From positions 1-64,000 of the forward strand of contig JAUNPS010000007.1 of NCBI GenBank assembly GCA_030536575.1: a stretch of 64,000 bases of DNA. The letters run 5' to 3'. This document shows positions 33,715 to 42,938 of the stretch, piece after piece; within the stretch, counting starts at the first letter, position 1; each line of letters begins with the position of its first letter. The notes under the pieces were generated by a model that saw nothing but the letters and a program-made list of their open reading frames with translations, had not been told where the DNA came from and made no database searches. The position numbers and the translations under genes are program-made. This DNA comes from Eubacteriales bacterium (GTDB taxonomy: Bacteria > Bacillota > Clostridia > Lachnospirales > Lachnospiraceae).

Positions 33715-34863
33715 CTACCATTCTGCAATGGTGCCGTCCTCATTTCTCCAAACCGGATTTTTCCAGGTAGGCGCACCCTTCGCAGCCTCCCGAATCTTCT
33801 CCTCATTCATCTGCACTCCCAGCCCCGGCAGCGGAATCAGATCGATAAAGCTGTCCCGGTACTGATAAATTTCCGGATTTTCCAGATAATCCAGCAGTTC
33901 CCCGCCCTGATTATAGTGAATCCCAAGACTCTGTTCCTGGATAAACACATTCGGCGTACAACTGTCAAGCTGGATGCATGCCCCCAGCGCCACCGGCCCC
34001 AGCGGACAGTGCGGCGCCACCGCCACATCATAGGCCTCCGCCATCGCCGCAATCTTCTTACACTCGCTGATTCCGCCCGCATGCGACAGATCCGGCTGAA
34101 TAATATCCACATATCCGTCTTCCAGCAGATTCTTAAACTCCCACCTGGAAAACATCCGCTCCCCCGTGGCTATGGGCGTGGAGGTATTCCGGGCAATCTC
34201 CCGCAGCGCCTCATTATTCTGCGGAAGCACCGGCTCCTCGATGAACATCAAACGGTACTGCTCCAGCTCTTTCGCCAGCACCTTCGCCATCGTTTTATGC
34301 ACCCGCCCATGAAAATCCACCGCAATATCCATCTTCTGCCCCAGGGCATCCCGAATCGCTGCCACCCGCGCACTCACCGCGTCGATCTTCCGATAACTGT
34401 CAATGTAATGCATCTCCTCCGTCGCATTCATCTTAATGGCCGTATAGCCCTGCTCGCTGGCAAGCTTCGCCTCCTTCGCCACATCGTCCGGCCTGTCCCC
34501 GCCAATCCACCGGTAAACCCGGATTTTTGACCGGCACGCACCGCCCAGCAGCTCGTACACCGGCACGTTCAGCGCCTTCCCCTTAATGTCCCAAAGCGCC
34601 TGGTCGATCCCTGCAATCGCGCTCATCACCTCCGGGCCACCCCGGTAAAACCCACACCGATACATGTACTGCCAGTGATCCTCGATCCGGAACGGGTCTT
34701 TCCCAATCAGATACTCCCGAAATTCCAGAACCGCCGTCCGAACCGTATCCGCCCGGCCCTCGATCACCGGCTCGCCCCATCCGACAAGCCCCTCATCCGT
34801 ACTCATTTTCAAAAACAGCCATCTTGGCGGCACCTTAAATAATTCCAAATCCGTAATCTTCAT
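33715..34863 (-). CDS. dgoD: D-galactonate dehydratase
   Basis: This 382-residue enolase-superfamily enzyme removes water from D-galactonate to give 2-dehydro-3-deoxygalactonate. The metal and catalytic residues fall at the expected positions: Asp183 and His185 in VDFHGR, Glu209 in FIEEP, Glu235 in TGER, and His285 in APHCPLGP. The ATG at 34863 follows AGGAG; the codon before it is TTG and was not chosen. It is preceded by a hairpin separating it from the solute-binding protein gene. Other acid-sugar dehydratases share the fold, but the neighbours support galactonate. Confidence 0.9.
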   Translation of the reverse strand: MKITDLELFKVPPRWLFLKMSTDEGLVGWGEPVIEGRADTVRTAVLEFREYLIGKDPFRIEDHWQYMYRCGFYRGGPEVMSAIAGIDQALWDIKGKALNVPVYELLGGACRSKIRVYRWIGGDRPDDVAKEAKLASEQGYTAIKMNATEEMHYIDSYRKIDAVSARVAAIRDALGQKMDIAVDFHGRVHKTMAKVLAKELEQYRLMFIEEPVLPQNNEALREIARNTSTPIATGERMFSRWEFKNLLEDGYVDIIQPDLSHAGGISECKKIAAMAEAYDVAVAPHCPLGPVALGACIQLDSCTPNVFIQEQSLGIHYNQGGELLDYLENPEIYQYRDSFIDLIPLPGLGVQMNEEKIREAAKGAPTWKNPVWRNEDGTIAEW

Positions 34864-34883
34864 CAAAAAGCTCCTCTCCCGCT

Positions 34884-34912
34884 TATAAAATAGGGCTGTT
34901 TTGCAACAGCCC
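34884..34912 (-). terminator. Hairpin between solute-binding protein and dgoD
   Basis: An eight-pair stem GGGCTGTT / AACAGCCC with a four-base loop is followed on the minus strand by TATTTTAT. The weak T-tract suggests partial termination, which would give more solute-binding protein than enzymes from the same promoter. Confidence 0.6.
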
Positions 34913-34920
34913 CGAAATTT

Positions 34921-36558
34921 TTATTTGCTCTGATATGCCGTGTTGTAAATTTCCAGATACTTGGAAACCTGAAGCGTTTCAAGCTGGCTCAGATACGCAT
35001 CCCAATCCGTTTCAATATCCAGATCACCGGTAATGAAACGCACCGTGCTCTGGCTCACGTAGTCTTCCAGGTTCACCTTGAGCTGGTAAGCCTCGTCCAC
35101 TTCCTCCGGAGAAATGAACACGTTAATGCACTCCTGCTCCCCGCGCTTGCCTTCATATTTTGTCTCCGTTTCCTGGAAAAGCCTTGTCTCATAGCCGTCC
35201 AGCGTATTGACATCCTGGCTGTACGTCCATTTTCCCCGCAGCCCCGTCATTTCCGAACCCGTGAAATGGAAATTCTCATTGCCCCAGTTATCCGCATTCG
35301 CCGTTCCGCTGACATGGGTGTATTCAATGCGGGTGTAATCCGCCTGTTCGCCGAGGATGTTCAGCTCGCCTTCCTCCGCTTTCCGCCAGCCAACGCCTTC
35401 CAGGCCCGTCGTTGTCAGCAGGGTGCCTTCCGCGCTCGCCAGATAATCCGCCAGCCGGAATGCCGCTTCCGGATACTCACAGGTATCTGTGATCACGCAG
35501 CTCGCGCCCGTATATTCCACACCGTACATCGCATACTGTGCACCTTCCGGCCCGATCAACGGTTCCAGCGCCGTATACTCGGTGTGGCGCAGATCATCGT
35601 CACTGATCGTCACAAAATGTCCCGGATGGAGGCAGGTCACGGTTCCAAGCAGGGCCGCATCCGGATTCGTTCCCATGGTCTTAATCTGCTCACGGGACTG
35701 GGTAAACGCGCCGGAATCCAGCAAATCTTCATCATAAAGCTTCTTCATATAGCGAAGGCCTTCCCGCCATTCTTCCTGCATGGGCGCATAATCCAGCACG
35801 CCGTCCTCATTGATATAGAAATAATTCGAATCGCTCGTGTAAATAAACGCATTCATCAGGAAAACCGTGGGCGTATAGGTGCCCGTCAGCGGAATCTCAT
35901 CGCTGGGATCCCCGTTTCCATTGGCATCCTGCTCTTTAAACGCCTTCAATACCTCATAAAATTCGTCGGTCGTAGTCGGTGTTTCCAGCCCCAGATTGTC
36001 CAGCCAGGTCTGGTTAATCCACGCCTTTGCCGGATAACTGCAATGGTACGCCAGCTCCCAGGACGGAAGCCCGTAAATATTTCCATCCGGCGCAACAATG
36101 CTGGAAGCATACTCCTCATCGCTTTCAATCACAGTCTTAATGCTGTCGCCATATTCCTCGATCAGATCATTCAGCGGAATAAAAATCCCCTGTTCTGCCC
36201 CATAAAGCAGCAGTTCTTCATTCGTAAACTGGTGGCTCGGCCCCGTCGCCAAAAACATATCCGGATAATCGCCGCTGGCCAGAAGGACAGACATTTTTTC
36301 CTTCGCCGAATCATTCGTCGCACTGATAATTTCCAGATTAACGCCCGTCTTCTCCTCGATGTACTTCGTCACCTCATTGTCATCAAGACTGGAAATATTC
36401 GCCGGCTGAACCAGGAACACCTTCAGCGTTACCGGCTCCGTTACAATTGGGAACGTCCCCGCTTCCGTCACAATGGACTCTTCCGCCGTTACGGAAATCC
36501 CGGAACATGCACCCGCGGCCAACGCCGCCGCCATCAAAATACTCATTGCTTTTTTCAT
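34921..36558 (-). CDS. Extracellular solute-binding protein of the LplA family
   Basis: This 545-residue receptor belongs to the transporter encoded just upstream. It begins with a signal peptide of a basic start and an alanine-rich core, with a cysteine at residue 18 (AAGACSG). This could be a lipobox, although the position three before the cysteine is alanine instead of leucine. The mature protein has the LplA-like pattern VTLKVFLVQPANISSL, EKTGVNLEI and SGDYPDMFLA. The ATG follows a purine-rich AGGAGG about seven bases upstream. It most likely binds an oligosaccharide carrying rhamnose, galactose or fucose, inferred from the enzymes around it. Confidence 0.9.
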   Translation of the reverse strand: MKKAMSILMAAALAAGACSGISVTAEESIVTEAGTFPIVTEPVTLKVFLVQPANISSLDDNEVTKYIEEKTGVNLEIISATNDSAKEKMSVLLASGDYPDMFLATGPSHQFTNEELLLYGAEQGIFIPLNDLIEEYGDSIKTVIESDEEYASSIVAPDGNIYGLPSWELAYHCSYPAKAWINQTWLDNLGLETPTTTDEFYEVLKAFKEQDANGNGDPSDEIPLTGTYTPTVFLMNAFIYTSDSNYFYINEDGVLDYAPMQEEWREGLRYMKKLYDEDLLDSGAFTQSREQIKTMGTNPDAALLGTVTCLHPGHFVTISDDDLRHTEYTALEPLIGPEGAQYAMYGVEYTGASCVITDTCEYPEAAFRLADYLASAEGTLLTTTGLEGVGWRKAEEGELNILGEQADYTRIEYTHVSGTANADNWGNENFHFTGSEMTGLRGKWTYSQDVNTLDGYETRLFQETETKYEGKRGEQECINVFISPEEVDEAYQLKVNLEDYVSQSTVRFITGDLDIETDWDAYLSQLETLQVSKYLEIYNTAYQSK

Positions 36559-36638
36559 AGATAGAACCTCCTAAATATTATTTTTCGTTTTTGCTGCATT
36601 GCCTGAAACCTTTTCCTGCCCTTTTGTCCCTCCTTTTC

Positions 36639-37547
36639 TCATTCTTTAACAGCTCCCAGCATCATCCCCTGCGCGAAATACTTCTGCACAAACGGATAAA
36701 ACGCTAAAATCGGGATACTGGAAATCACGATCATCGAATACTTCAGCAAATCCCGCATACCCTCCAGTTCCATCATCGTCTTCATATCCGCCACCGAACT
36801 GATATCCACCGTATTCTGGATCAAAATCTGCCGCAGAACCAACGCCAGCGGAAACTTCTCCTGGGTATTGATATACATCAATGCATTGAAATAGCTGTTC
36901 CAATGGCCTACGCCATACATCAGCGCCAGCACCGCCAGAATCGGCTTCGCCAGCGGCAGTACAATATGCCGCAGAACCTTAAACTCCGAAGCCCCGTCCA
37001 GTTTCGCCGACTCATAAATTGCTTCCGGGATCGAACTTTCAAAAAACGTCCGCGTGATGATCACATAATAAGCGCTCAGCGCACTCGGAAGAATCAGCGC
37101 CAGATACGAATCAATCAGATTCAAATTCCGGATCACCATATACATCGGCACAATGCCCGGCGTAAAGATCATAAAGAACACAAACAGAAACATCAGCGGC
37201 TTCCGGAGCGCGAATTTCTTACGGGACAATGGATACGCGGCCAGAATCGTCATAACAATATTGCACAGTGTCCCGCAGACCAGCAGAAACAGCGAATTGC
37301 GCAGCCCCGATAAAAACGACTGATTCTGAAACACCCGAATGTACCCTTCCAGCGTCGGTTCCACCGGATACAGCCAAACCTGACCGGAAATCACCGCATG
37401 GGGCGAGGAAAACGACGCGCTGACCACATAAATCAGCGGATACAGAACCATCAGCAGCGACAGCAGCAGATACGCGTGCACCAGGATCAGGAAAATCCGA
37501 TCCCGCATTCCCACATGGATGTGATTCTTCTTTTTTCCAATCCGCAT
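36639..37547 (-). CDS. Carbohydrate ABC transporter permease, LplC/YtcP type
   Basis: This 302-residue MalG-like permease has about six membrane helices, the first near residues 14-37. The ATPase-docking loop reads YESAKLDGASEFKVLRHIVLPLAKP (about 185-208). The C-terminal end QKYFAQGMMLGAVKE is characteristic of the LplC group. It starts directly after the stop codon of its partner permease with no gap, and ends 80 bases before the solute-binding protein gene. No ATPase gene is nearby. Confidence 0.93.
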   Translation of the reverse strand: MRIGKKKNHIHVGMRDRIFLILVHAYLLLSLLMVLYPLIYVVSASFSSPHAVISGQVWLYPVEPTLEGYIRVFQNQSFLSGLRNSLFLLVCGTLCNIVMTILAAYPLSRKKFALRKPLMFLFVFFMIFTPGIVPMYMVIRNLNLIDSYLALILPSALSAYYVIITRTFFESSIPEAIYESAKLDGASEFKVLRHIVLPLAKPILAVLALMYGVGHWNSYFNALMYINTQEKFPLALVLRQILIQNTVDISSVADMKTMMELEGMRDLLKYSMIVISSIPILAFYPFVQKYFAQGMMLGAVKE

Positions 37548-38483
37548 TTACCACAGACCTCCCTCCCCGAACTTTTTGGCAACCCAGTTCACGAAAATCA
37601 CAAGAATTGCGTTCACAGCCGAATTAAACAGGCCCACGGCCGTCGAAAAACTGTACTGCGCTTTCACCAGCCCGATCTTATACACATACGTCGAAATAAT
37701 CTCCGAATTCACCAGGTTCATGTCATTTTGCAGAAGGTAAACCTTTTCAAACCCGATATTCATAATTTTCCCGGATTCCAGGATCAGCATGACTACGATC
37801 GTCGGGAGGATCCCCGGAATGTTCACGTGCAGAATCCGTTGGAACCGCGTTGCCCCGTCCACCGCAGCGGCCTCATACAGGTTCGGGTCAATGGACGATA
37901 ACGCGGCAATGTAAATGATCGCGCTGTATCCGGTGGTCTGCCAGATTCCCGACAGAATATAAATGGGCCGGAATGCGCTTGGCATCCCCAAAAGATTTCC
38001 CTCGATTCCAAATTTCGCCAGCACCTTTGTCAGAAGCCCCATATGCGGATCTAAAAGCTGCATAATCAGCGACACCAGCACCACCGTTGAGATAAAATAG
38101 GGGGCAAACGTCACCGTCTGTACCACCTTTTTAAATTTGGCGCTCATTGCTTCATTCAGGGCCAGGGCCAGAATGATCGGAAGCGGGAACCCTAAGAGAA
38201 GCTGTCCGATACTTAACAGTAAGGTATTCGAAAGCAGGTTCTCAAACTGCGGGGAACTGAAAAACTGTTTGAAATATTTCAGCCCCGCCCAGGGACTCCC
38301 GAAAATTCCCAGCTTGATTTTGTAATCTTTAAAAGCAAGTACATTTCCAAGTAGCGGAGCAAACTGGAAGACGATCAGATACAGGACGGGCAATGCAATG
38401 ATGACATATAACTGTCCGTTCCGTTTCAGCTCCTTTCGGATTCTGACGCCCACCGACTCTTTTTTTCTCTGGCTTTTCTCCAT
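37548..38483 (-). CDS. Carbohydrate ABC transporter permease, LplB type
   Basis: This 311-residue MalF-like permease starts at 38483 after GGGAGGTG, giving the basic N-terminus MEKSQRKKES; a longer frame adds 14 residues. The EAA loop YEAAAVDGATRFQRILHVNIPGI lies about residues 205-227, and the ending NWVAKKFGEGGLW fits the LplB group. It is the first gene of the minus operon that also encodes the LplC partner, receptor, galactonate dehydratase, aldolase and rhamnosidase. Confidence 0.93.
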   Translation of the reverse strand: MEKSQRKKESVGVRIRKELKRNGQLYVIIALPVLYLIVFQFAPLLGNVLAFKDYKIKLGIFGSPWAGLKYFKQFFSSPQFENLLSNTLLLSIGQLLLGFPLPIILALALNEAMSAKFKKVVQTVTFAPYFISTVVLVSLIMQLLDPHMGLLTKVLAKFGIEGNLLGMPSAFRPIYILSGIWQTTGYSAIIYIAALSSIDPNLYEAAAVDGATRFQRILHVNIPGILPTIVVMLILESGKIMNIGFEKVYLLQNDMNLVNSEIISTYVYKIGLVKAQYSFSTAVGLFNSAVNAILVIFVNWVAKKFGEGGLW

Positions 38484-38537
38484 TGATAGCACCTCCCTGC
38501 CGGCGTTCCAAAAACGGCCTGTCAAATTTCTGAGATC

Positions 38538-38566
38538 ATCATAGCGGGAATCCTTCCGGCCGACAA
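38538..38566 (-). promoter_or_regulatory. Candidate promoter of the lplB-lplC-dgoD-rhamnosidase operon
   Basis: On the minus strand TTGTCG (38561-38566) and TATGAT (38538-38543) are 17 bases apart, about 55 bases before the first gene. A plus-strand promoter for the beta-galactosidase lies 125 bases away, making this the shared control region of two divergent operons. Confidence 0.5.
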
Positions 38567-38690
38567 GAAGCGATTCTTCAGATAGCGCCGGATTTTCCGG
38601 AATTGCAGGGGATGTTTTTTTAAGATAGCGTTGAAATTTTAAGATGACAGGCGTGCAAAATTTTCGCAGGGATGGATTCTTTCTATTTTA

Positions 38691-38719
38691 TTGACTAATT
38701 TTCAAGAAAATTATATATT
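38691..38719 (+). promoter_or_regulatory. Promoter of the lacLM-fucosidase operon with palindromic spacer
   Basis: TTGACT (38691-38696) and TATATT (38714-38719) are 17 bases apart. Between them lies a perfect inverted repeat AATTTTC-AA-GAAAATT (38697-38712), placed where a repressor would block RNA polymerase. The leader RNA to the GTG start would be about 85-90 bases. Confidence 0.65.
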
Positions 38720-38810
38720 AAATTCAGCAATAATCACATACTTCTACGGGGTATCGCGGACGCGTTTGGAAATTATTACCAATTATCATATAGAAAAAGG
38801 AGGAATTATT

Positions 38811-40712
38811 GTGAATTCGAAAGAGTGTCAAAATCTGGCATGGCTTGACGATCCAGCGGTCTTCCGGGTCGGAAAACTCCCCCCGCACAGCGACCATGCC
38901 TGGTTCGCAGACGCGCGGGAGGCGTCCGGGGGACGCTCCTCCCTCGCCTTCTCTCTAAACGGCACGTGGCAGTTCTGTTACTCCGAAAATCCGCACGCGC
39001 GCCCCGCAGATTTTTATCGGGAGGATTTTGACGCAGGGCAGTTCGGGGCGCTTTCCGTTCCGGGCCACATCGAATTGGCGGGCTATGGCCATGTCCATTA
39101 CCTGAATAAGATGTACCCCTGGGAAAGCCGCCAATTCCGCCGCCCGGCCCATGTGCTTTCGGAGAAGCCGCATGGATGCGGCTCCTTTGCCGACACCCCC
39201 TATAACCCCGTCGGCTCCTACCGCCGCACCTTCGACCTTCCCCCCGCCATGGCCGGCCTCCGCGTCCGCCTCCGCTTCGACGGCGCAGAACAAGCCTTCT
39301 TCGTCTGGCTGAACGGCCATTTCATCGGCTATTCCGAAGACAGCTACACCCCCGCGGAATTCGACCTGACTCCCTTCCTTCGAAGCCGGGAAAATCTCCT
39401 CTGTGTGGAAATCTACAAATGGTCAACCGCCGCTTTCGCAGAGGATCAGGACTACTTCCGGTTCTTCGGAATCTTCCGGGACGTCACCCTGCTGGCCCTG
39501 CCCGCAGCCCACATCGAAGACCTGGATCTTCGCCCGGAACTCCATCCGGATTTGACCTCCGGTTCCCTGTCCGTCCGGCTAAAAAGCAGCGGTTCTCTCT
39601 CCGGATGTGCTGTAAAAGTCACTCTTTATGATGAGACTCGCCAACCCATTGCAGAAAAAACCTGCGCGCTGGCCTCGGAAACTCTGGTCGTTTTCCCGGA
39701 ACTCCACGGTCTGAAGCCCTGGAGCCATTTTTCCCCTTCCTTATATAAGCTTTCCGCCGAAATCATCGGCGGGGACGGGAACACCCTCGAATACGCCGTC
39801 AGCAGCCTTGGCTTCCGGCGCATCGAAATCTCCGGAAAAACCGTTCTGCTGAACGGAAAACGGCTCCGCATCTGCGGCGTCAACCGCCACGAATGGAACG
39901 GCCGCACCGGACGCTGCCTCACCTTTGAAGACCAGCTTCAGGACATTGCCATTTTTAAACGGAATCACATCAATGCAGTGCGTACCTCCCACTATCCAAA
40001 CCAGTCAGAATGGTATCGCCTGTGTGACCAAAACGGCATCTACGTGATGGCGGAAACGAACCTGGAAAGCCACGGGAGCTGGCAGAAACTTGGTGAAACC
40101 GAACCCTCCTGGAACATTCCCGGCAACAGCCCAATCTGGGAAACCGTCGTCCTGGACAGGGCGCAGAATCAGTATGAGCTTCTGAAAAATCACCCGTCCA
40201 TTTTATTCTGGTCGCTGGGAAACGAAGCCTACGCCGGAACCGCCCTGGCTGCCATGAACCGCTATTATAAGGAAAAGAACGACGGCCGCCTCACCCATTA
40301 CGAAGGCGTTACCCGAAACCGGAAGTACGAGAACGAAATCTCCGACCTGGAAAGCCGGATGTACGCCTCTCCGGCCGCGGCCGCGAAATACCTTTCCGAG
40401 GATCCGGCCAAACCTTTTATTCTGTGCGAATATTTACACAGCATGGGGAATTCCACCGGAGGCCTTAAAGAATACATGGAGCTGTTTGACCTTTCGGATG
40501 CATTTGTAGGCGGATTCATCTGGGACTACATCGACAAAGCACTGATCGTCCCTGACAACCTCACCGGCCAGGACTGTATCCGCTATGGCGGCGATTTCGA
40601 CGACCGCCCTTCCGATTACGCCTATTCCGCCGACGGCCTTGTCTTCGCCGACCGGACAGAAAAACCAGCCATGCAGGAGGTGCGCTATTTTTATGAACGC
40701 TATGAAACTTAA
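38811..40712 (+). CDS. lacL: Beta-galactosidase large subunit (GH2, LacL type)
   Basis: This 633-residue large chain of a two-gene GH2 beta-galactosidase has a jelly-roll sugar-binding domain (SLNGTWQFCYSENP, then NPVGSYRRTF), an immunoglobulin-like domain and the catalytic barrel with VNRHEWNG. The acid/base Glu472 is in SLGNEAY and the nucleophile Glu540 in LCEYLHSMGNS. The GTG start is chosen because AAGGAGG sits seven bases upstream; earlier codons are non-coding. The C-terminal small-chain domain of one-piece LacZ is missing and is encoded by the next gene. No signal peptide is present, so it is cytoplasmic. Confidence 0.9.
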   Translation: MNSKECQNLAWLDDPAVFRVGKLPPHSDHAWFADAREASGGRSSLAFSLNGTWQFCYSENPHARPADFYREDFDAGQFGALSVPGHIELAGYGHVHYLNKMYPWESRQFRRPAHVLSEKPHGCGSFADTPYNPVGSYRRTFDLPPAMAGLRVRLRFDGAEQAFFVWLNGHFIGYSEDSYTPAEFDLTPFLRSRENLLCVEIYKWSTAAFAEDQDYFRFFGIFRDVTLLALPAAHIEDLDLRPELHPDLTSGSLSVRLKSSGSLSGCAVKVTLYDETRQPIAEKTCALASETLVVFPELHGLKPWSHFSPSLYKLSAEIIGGDGNTLEYAVSSLGFRRIEISGKTVLLNGKRLRICGVNRHEWNGRTGRCLTFEDQLQDIAIFKRNHINAVRTSHYPNQSEWYRLCDQNGIYVMAETNLESHGSWQKLGETEPSWNIPGNSPIWETVVLDRAQNQYELLKNHPSILFWSLGNEAYAGTALAAMNRYYKEKNDGRLTHYEGVTRNRKYENEISDLESRMYASPAAAAKYLSEDPAKPFILCEYLHSMGNSTGGLKEYMELFDLSDAFVGGFIWDYIDKALIVPDNLTGQDCIRYGGDFDDRPSDYAYSADGLVFADRTEKPAMQEVRYFYERYET

Positions 40713-41661
40713 ACTGATTTTCGGGGACGTGACCCTTGGCGTTTCCGGAGAATCCTTCCACTACATTTTTTCCTATCAGGCGGGCGGTATGGAATCCTTA
40801 AATATCCTTGGGAAAGAATGGCTTTACCGTCCCCCGCGCCCGGCCTTCTGGCGCGCCATGACGGACAATGACCGGGGCGCTTCTTTTTATAAGACCTCCG
40901 GCATGTGGCTTCTCGCGGACAGCTATCCCTGCTGCCGCTCCATTGCTCTGTCCGTCGACGGCGAACAGATTCCGGACTTCCGCGCCCCGCAGAACAACCG
41001 TTTTTCCGGGAGCGAAGAGGCCGACACGGTATCCATTACTTACCTCTATGACACGCTGACATTTCCGCCCACCACCGCCGAAATCCGCTATACCGTCCAT
41101 GCCGACGGCAGGGTCCGGATCGAAGCGGCCTATCACGGAAAGGCCGGCCTTCCCCAGCTTCCGGTTTTCGGCGTCCGTTTCCTTTTCCCGACTCCCGCTG
41201 TCCGCTACCGTTACAGCGGCCTGTCCGGCGAAACGTATCCCGATCGCATGGCCGGCGGACAGAAAGGCATTTACGAAATCGAAGGCCTTCCCGTCACGCC
41301 CTACCTGGTTCCCCAGGAATGCGGCATGCACATGGAAACGGACTGGCTCGAAATCACCCGCAATGCCACCCGAAAATACCGCGACGCCGACCGCCGGGAA
41401 TTCTGCCTGCGCATCGTCTCCGACGGCAGCCCCTTCGCTTTTTCCTGCCTGCCCTACACGCCCCAGCAGATGGAATTTGCCGATCACCAGGAGGAACTTC
41501 CCCCGGTGACGCGCACGGTTCTGACAGTCTGCGGCGGCGTCCGGGGCGTCGGCGGCATTGACACCTGGGGTTCCGACGTGGAACCGCCTTATCGCCTCTA
41601 CGGCGACAAAAATATTCATTTTTCGTTTGTGATCAAACATTCAGAACAGGAGCAGCTATGA
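40693..41661 (+). CDS. lacM: Beta-galactosidase small subunit (LacM type)
   Basis: This 322-residue protein corresponds to the C-terminal Bgal_small domain of GH2 beta-galactosidases, starting MNAMKLKLIFGDVTLG and including FWRAMTDNDRG, a hallmark of this chain, and later PQECGMHMETDWLEI. It completes the active site of the large subunit. The ATG at 40693 follows AGGAGG and lies inside lacL, giving a 20-base overlap; lactobacillal lacL and lacM overlap in a similar way. Its end overlaps the fucosidase gene by four bases. Confidence 0.9.
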   Translation: MNAMKLKLIFGDVTLGVSGESFHYIFSYQAGGMESLNILGKEWLYRPPRPAFWRAMTDNDRGASFYKTSGMWLLADSYPCCRSIALSVDGEQIPDFRAPQNNRFSGSEEADTVSITYLYDTLTFPPTTAEIRYTVHADGRVRIEAAYHGKAGLPQLPVFGVRFLFPTPAVRYRYSGLSGETYPDRMAGGQKGIYEIEGLPVTPYLVPQECGMHMETDWLEITRNATRKYRDADRREFCLRIVSDGSPFAFSCLPYTPQQMEFADHQEELPPVTRTVLTVCGGVRGVGGIDTWGSDVEPPYRLYGDKNIHFSFVIKHSEQEQL

Positions 41662-42914
41662 AAGAAATGAACTGGTTTTCAGACGCACATTACGGATTAT
41701 TTATTCATTGGGGGCTTTACTCCCTGATGGGCGGCGTGCATGAAGGGAAGGAAATCCCTTACGGCGCGGAGTGGATTCAGAAAAACGCGGGCATTCCTCT
41801 GCACGAATACCGGAAGCTTGCCGCCCGCTTTAACCCTGTGAAATTCGACGCGGCGGAAGTTGTCCGCCGGGCGAAAAAATGGGGCATGAAATACATTGTC
41901 TTCACCGCAAAACACGTAGACGGATTCGCCATGTACGATTCCAAAGTTTCTTCCTATAATATCATGCATACGCCCTATCGGCAGGACCCCCTTCGCGCCC
42001 TGGCCGACGAATGCGAAAAGCAGGGGCTTATGCTTGGCATCTACTATTCCCAAAACCAGGACTGGGAAGATCCGAACGGCTGGGGAAATGAGCTGGACTT
42101 TCCGCCCAACTCCGAAAAGGATTTTGCAAAATATTTTCACGAAAAGGCCCTTCCCCAGGTGAAAGAGCTTCTGACCAATTATGGAAAGGTCGGCCTGATG
42201 TGGTTCGACACCCCGTATTCCATGCCGAAAGAGCTTTGTGAGGAGCTTCGTGCGGCAGTAAATGCCCTTCAGCCGAATTGCCTGATCAACGGCCGGATCG
42301 GCTATAACCTGGGCGATTACCGCGAAATGGCCGACAATGAAATCCCCGTTCTTCCCTACGAAAAGCCCTGGGAAACGCCCATGACCCTGAATCAGACCTG
42401 GGGCTATTCCAGCGTGGACGAGCATTGGAAATCCCCCGCCGAGGTAATCGAACGGCTGGTGGAGGTTGTCGAAAAAGGCGGAAATCTGCTGTTAAATGTG
42501 GGGCCGGACGGCCTTGGGAACATTCCGGAAGGGAGCTGTGCGGTTCTGGACGAAGTGGGCGCATGGCTGGAAAAAAACGGCGAAAGCATCTATGGAACCG
42601 CCGGTGTCCCGGCTTTTCCGTATCAGAACCGTTGGGGACACATTACCCGGAAGGGAACGCGGTTATACCTCCATGTATTCCGCTACCCCGATTTTCCATA
42701 TGAAATCCTGCTGTGCAATCTGCGTCAGAAAGTGCGCAAGGTGACGCTCCTGGAAACCGGAGAAGCCCTGACCTTCTACCAGAGCTATGAAATCGGCCGG
42801 AACGAATACCGTTTCCGCGTGATCCTGCCGGAGAAACCGGAACGGCCATCCTGGGATACGGTCGTCTGTGCAGAGTGCGAATCTGCGGAGCTTTCTTTTG
42901 AACCATTAGCCTAA
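41658..42914 (+). CDS. GH29 alpha-L-fucosidase
   Basis: This 418-residue retaining alpha-L-fucosidase of family GH29 has the N-terminal barrel start WFSDAHYGLFIHWGLYS, the family segments YIVFTAKHVDGFAMYDS and LGIYYSQNQDW, and the nucleophile Asp184 in GLMWFDTP. After KGGNLLLNVGPDGLGNIP a short C-terminal beta domain follows. No export signal is present. It shares ATGA with the end of lacM, so it belongs to the beta-galactosidase operon. It should remove fucose from imported oligosaccharides. Confidence 0.92.
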   Translation: MKEMNWFSDAHYGLFIHWGLYSLMGGVHEGKEIPYGAEWIQKNAGIPLHEYRKLAARFNPVKFDAAEVVRRAKKWGMKYIVFTAKHVDGFAMYDSKVSSYNIMHTPYRQDPLRALADECEKQGLMLGIYYSQNQDWEDPNGWGNELDFPPNSEKDFAKYFHEKALPQVKELLTNYGKVGLMWFDTPYSMPKELCEELRAAVNALQPNCLINGRIGYNLGDYREMADNEIPVLPYEKPWETPMTLNQTWGYSSVDEHWKSPAEVIERLVEVVEKGGNLLLNVGPDGLGNIPEGSCAVLDEVGAWLEKNGESIYGTAGVPAFPYQNRWGHITRKGTRLYLHVFRYPDFPYEILLCNLRQKVRKVTLLETGEALTFYQSYEIGRNEYRFRVILPEKPERPSWDTVVCAECESAELSFEPLA

Positions 42915-42938
42915 AGGAACCAGGAAGGGGGACTCCGA

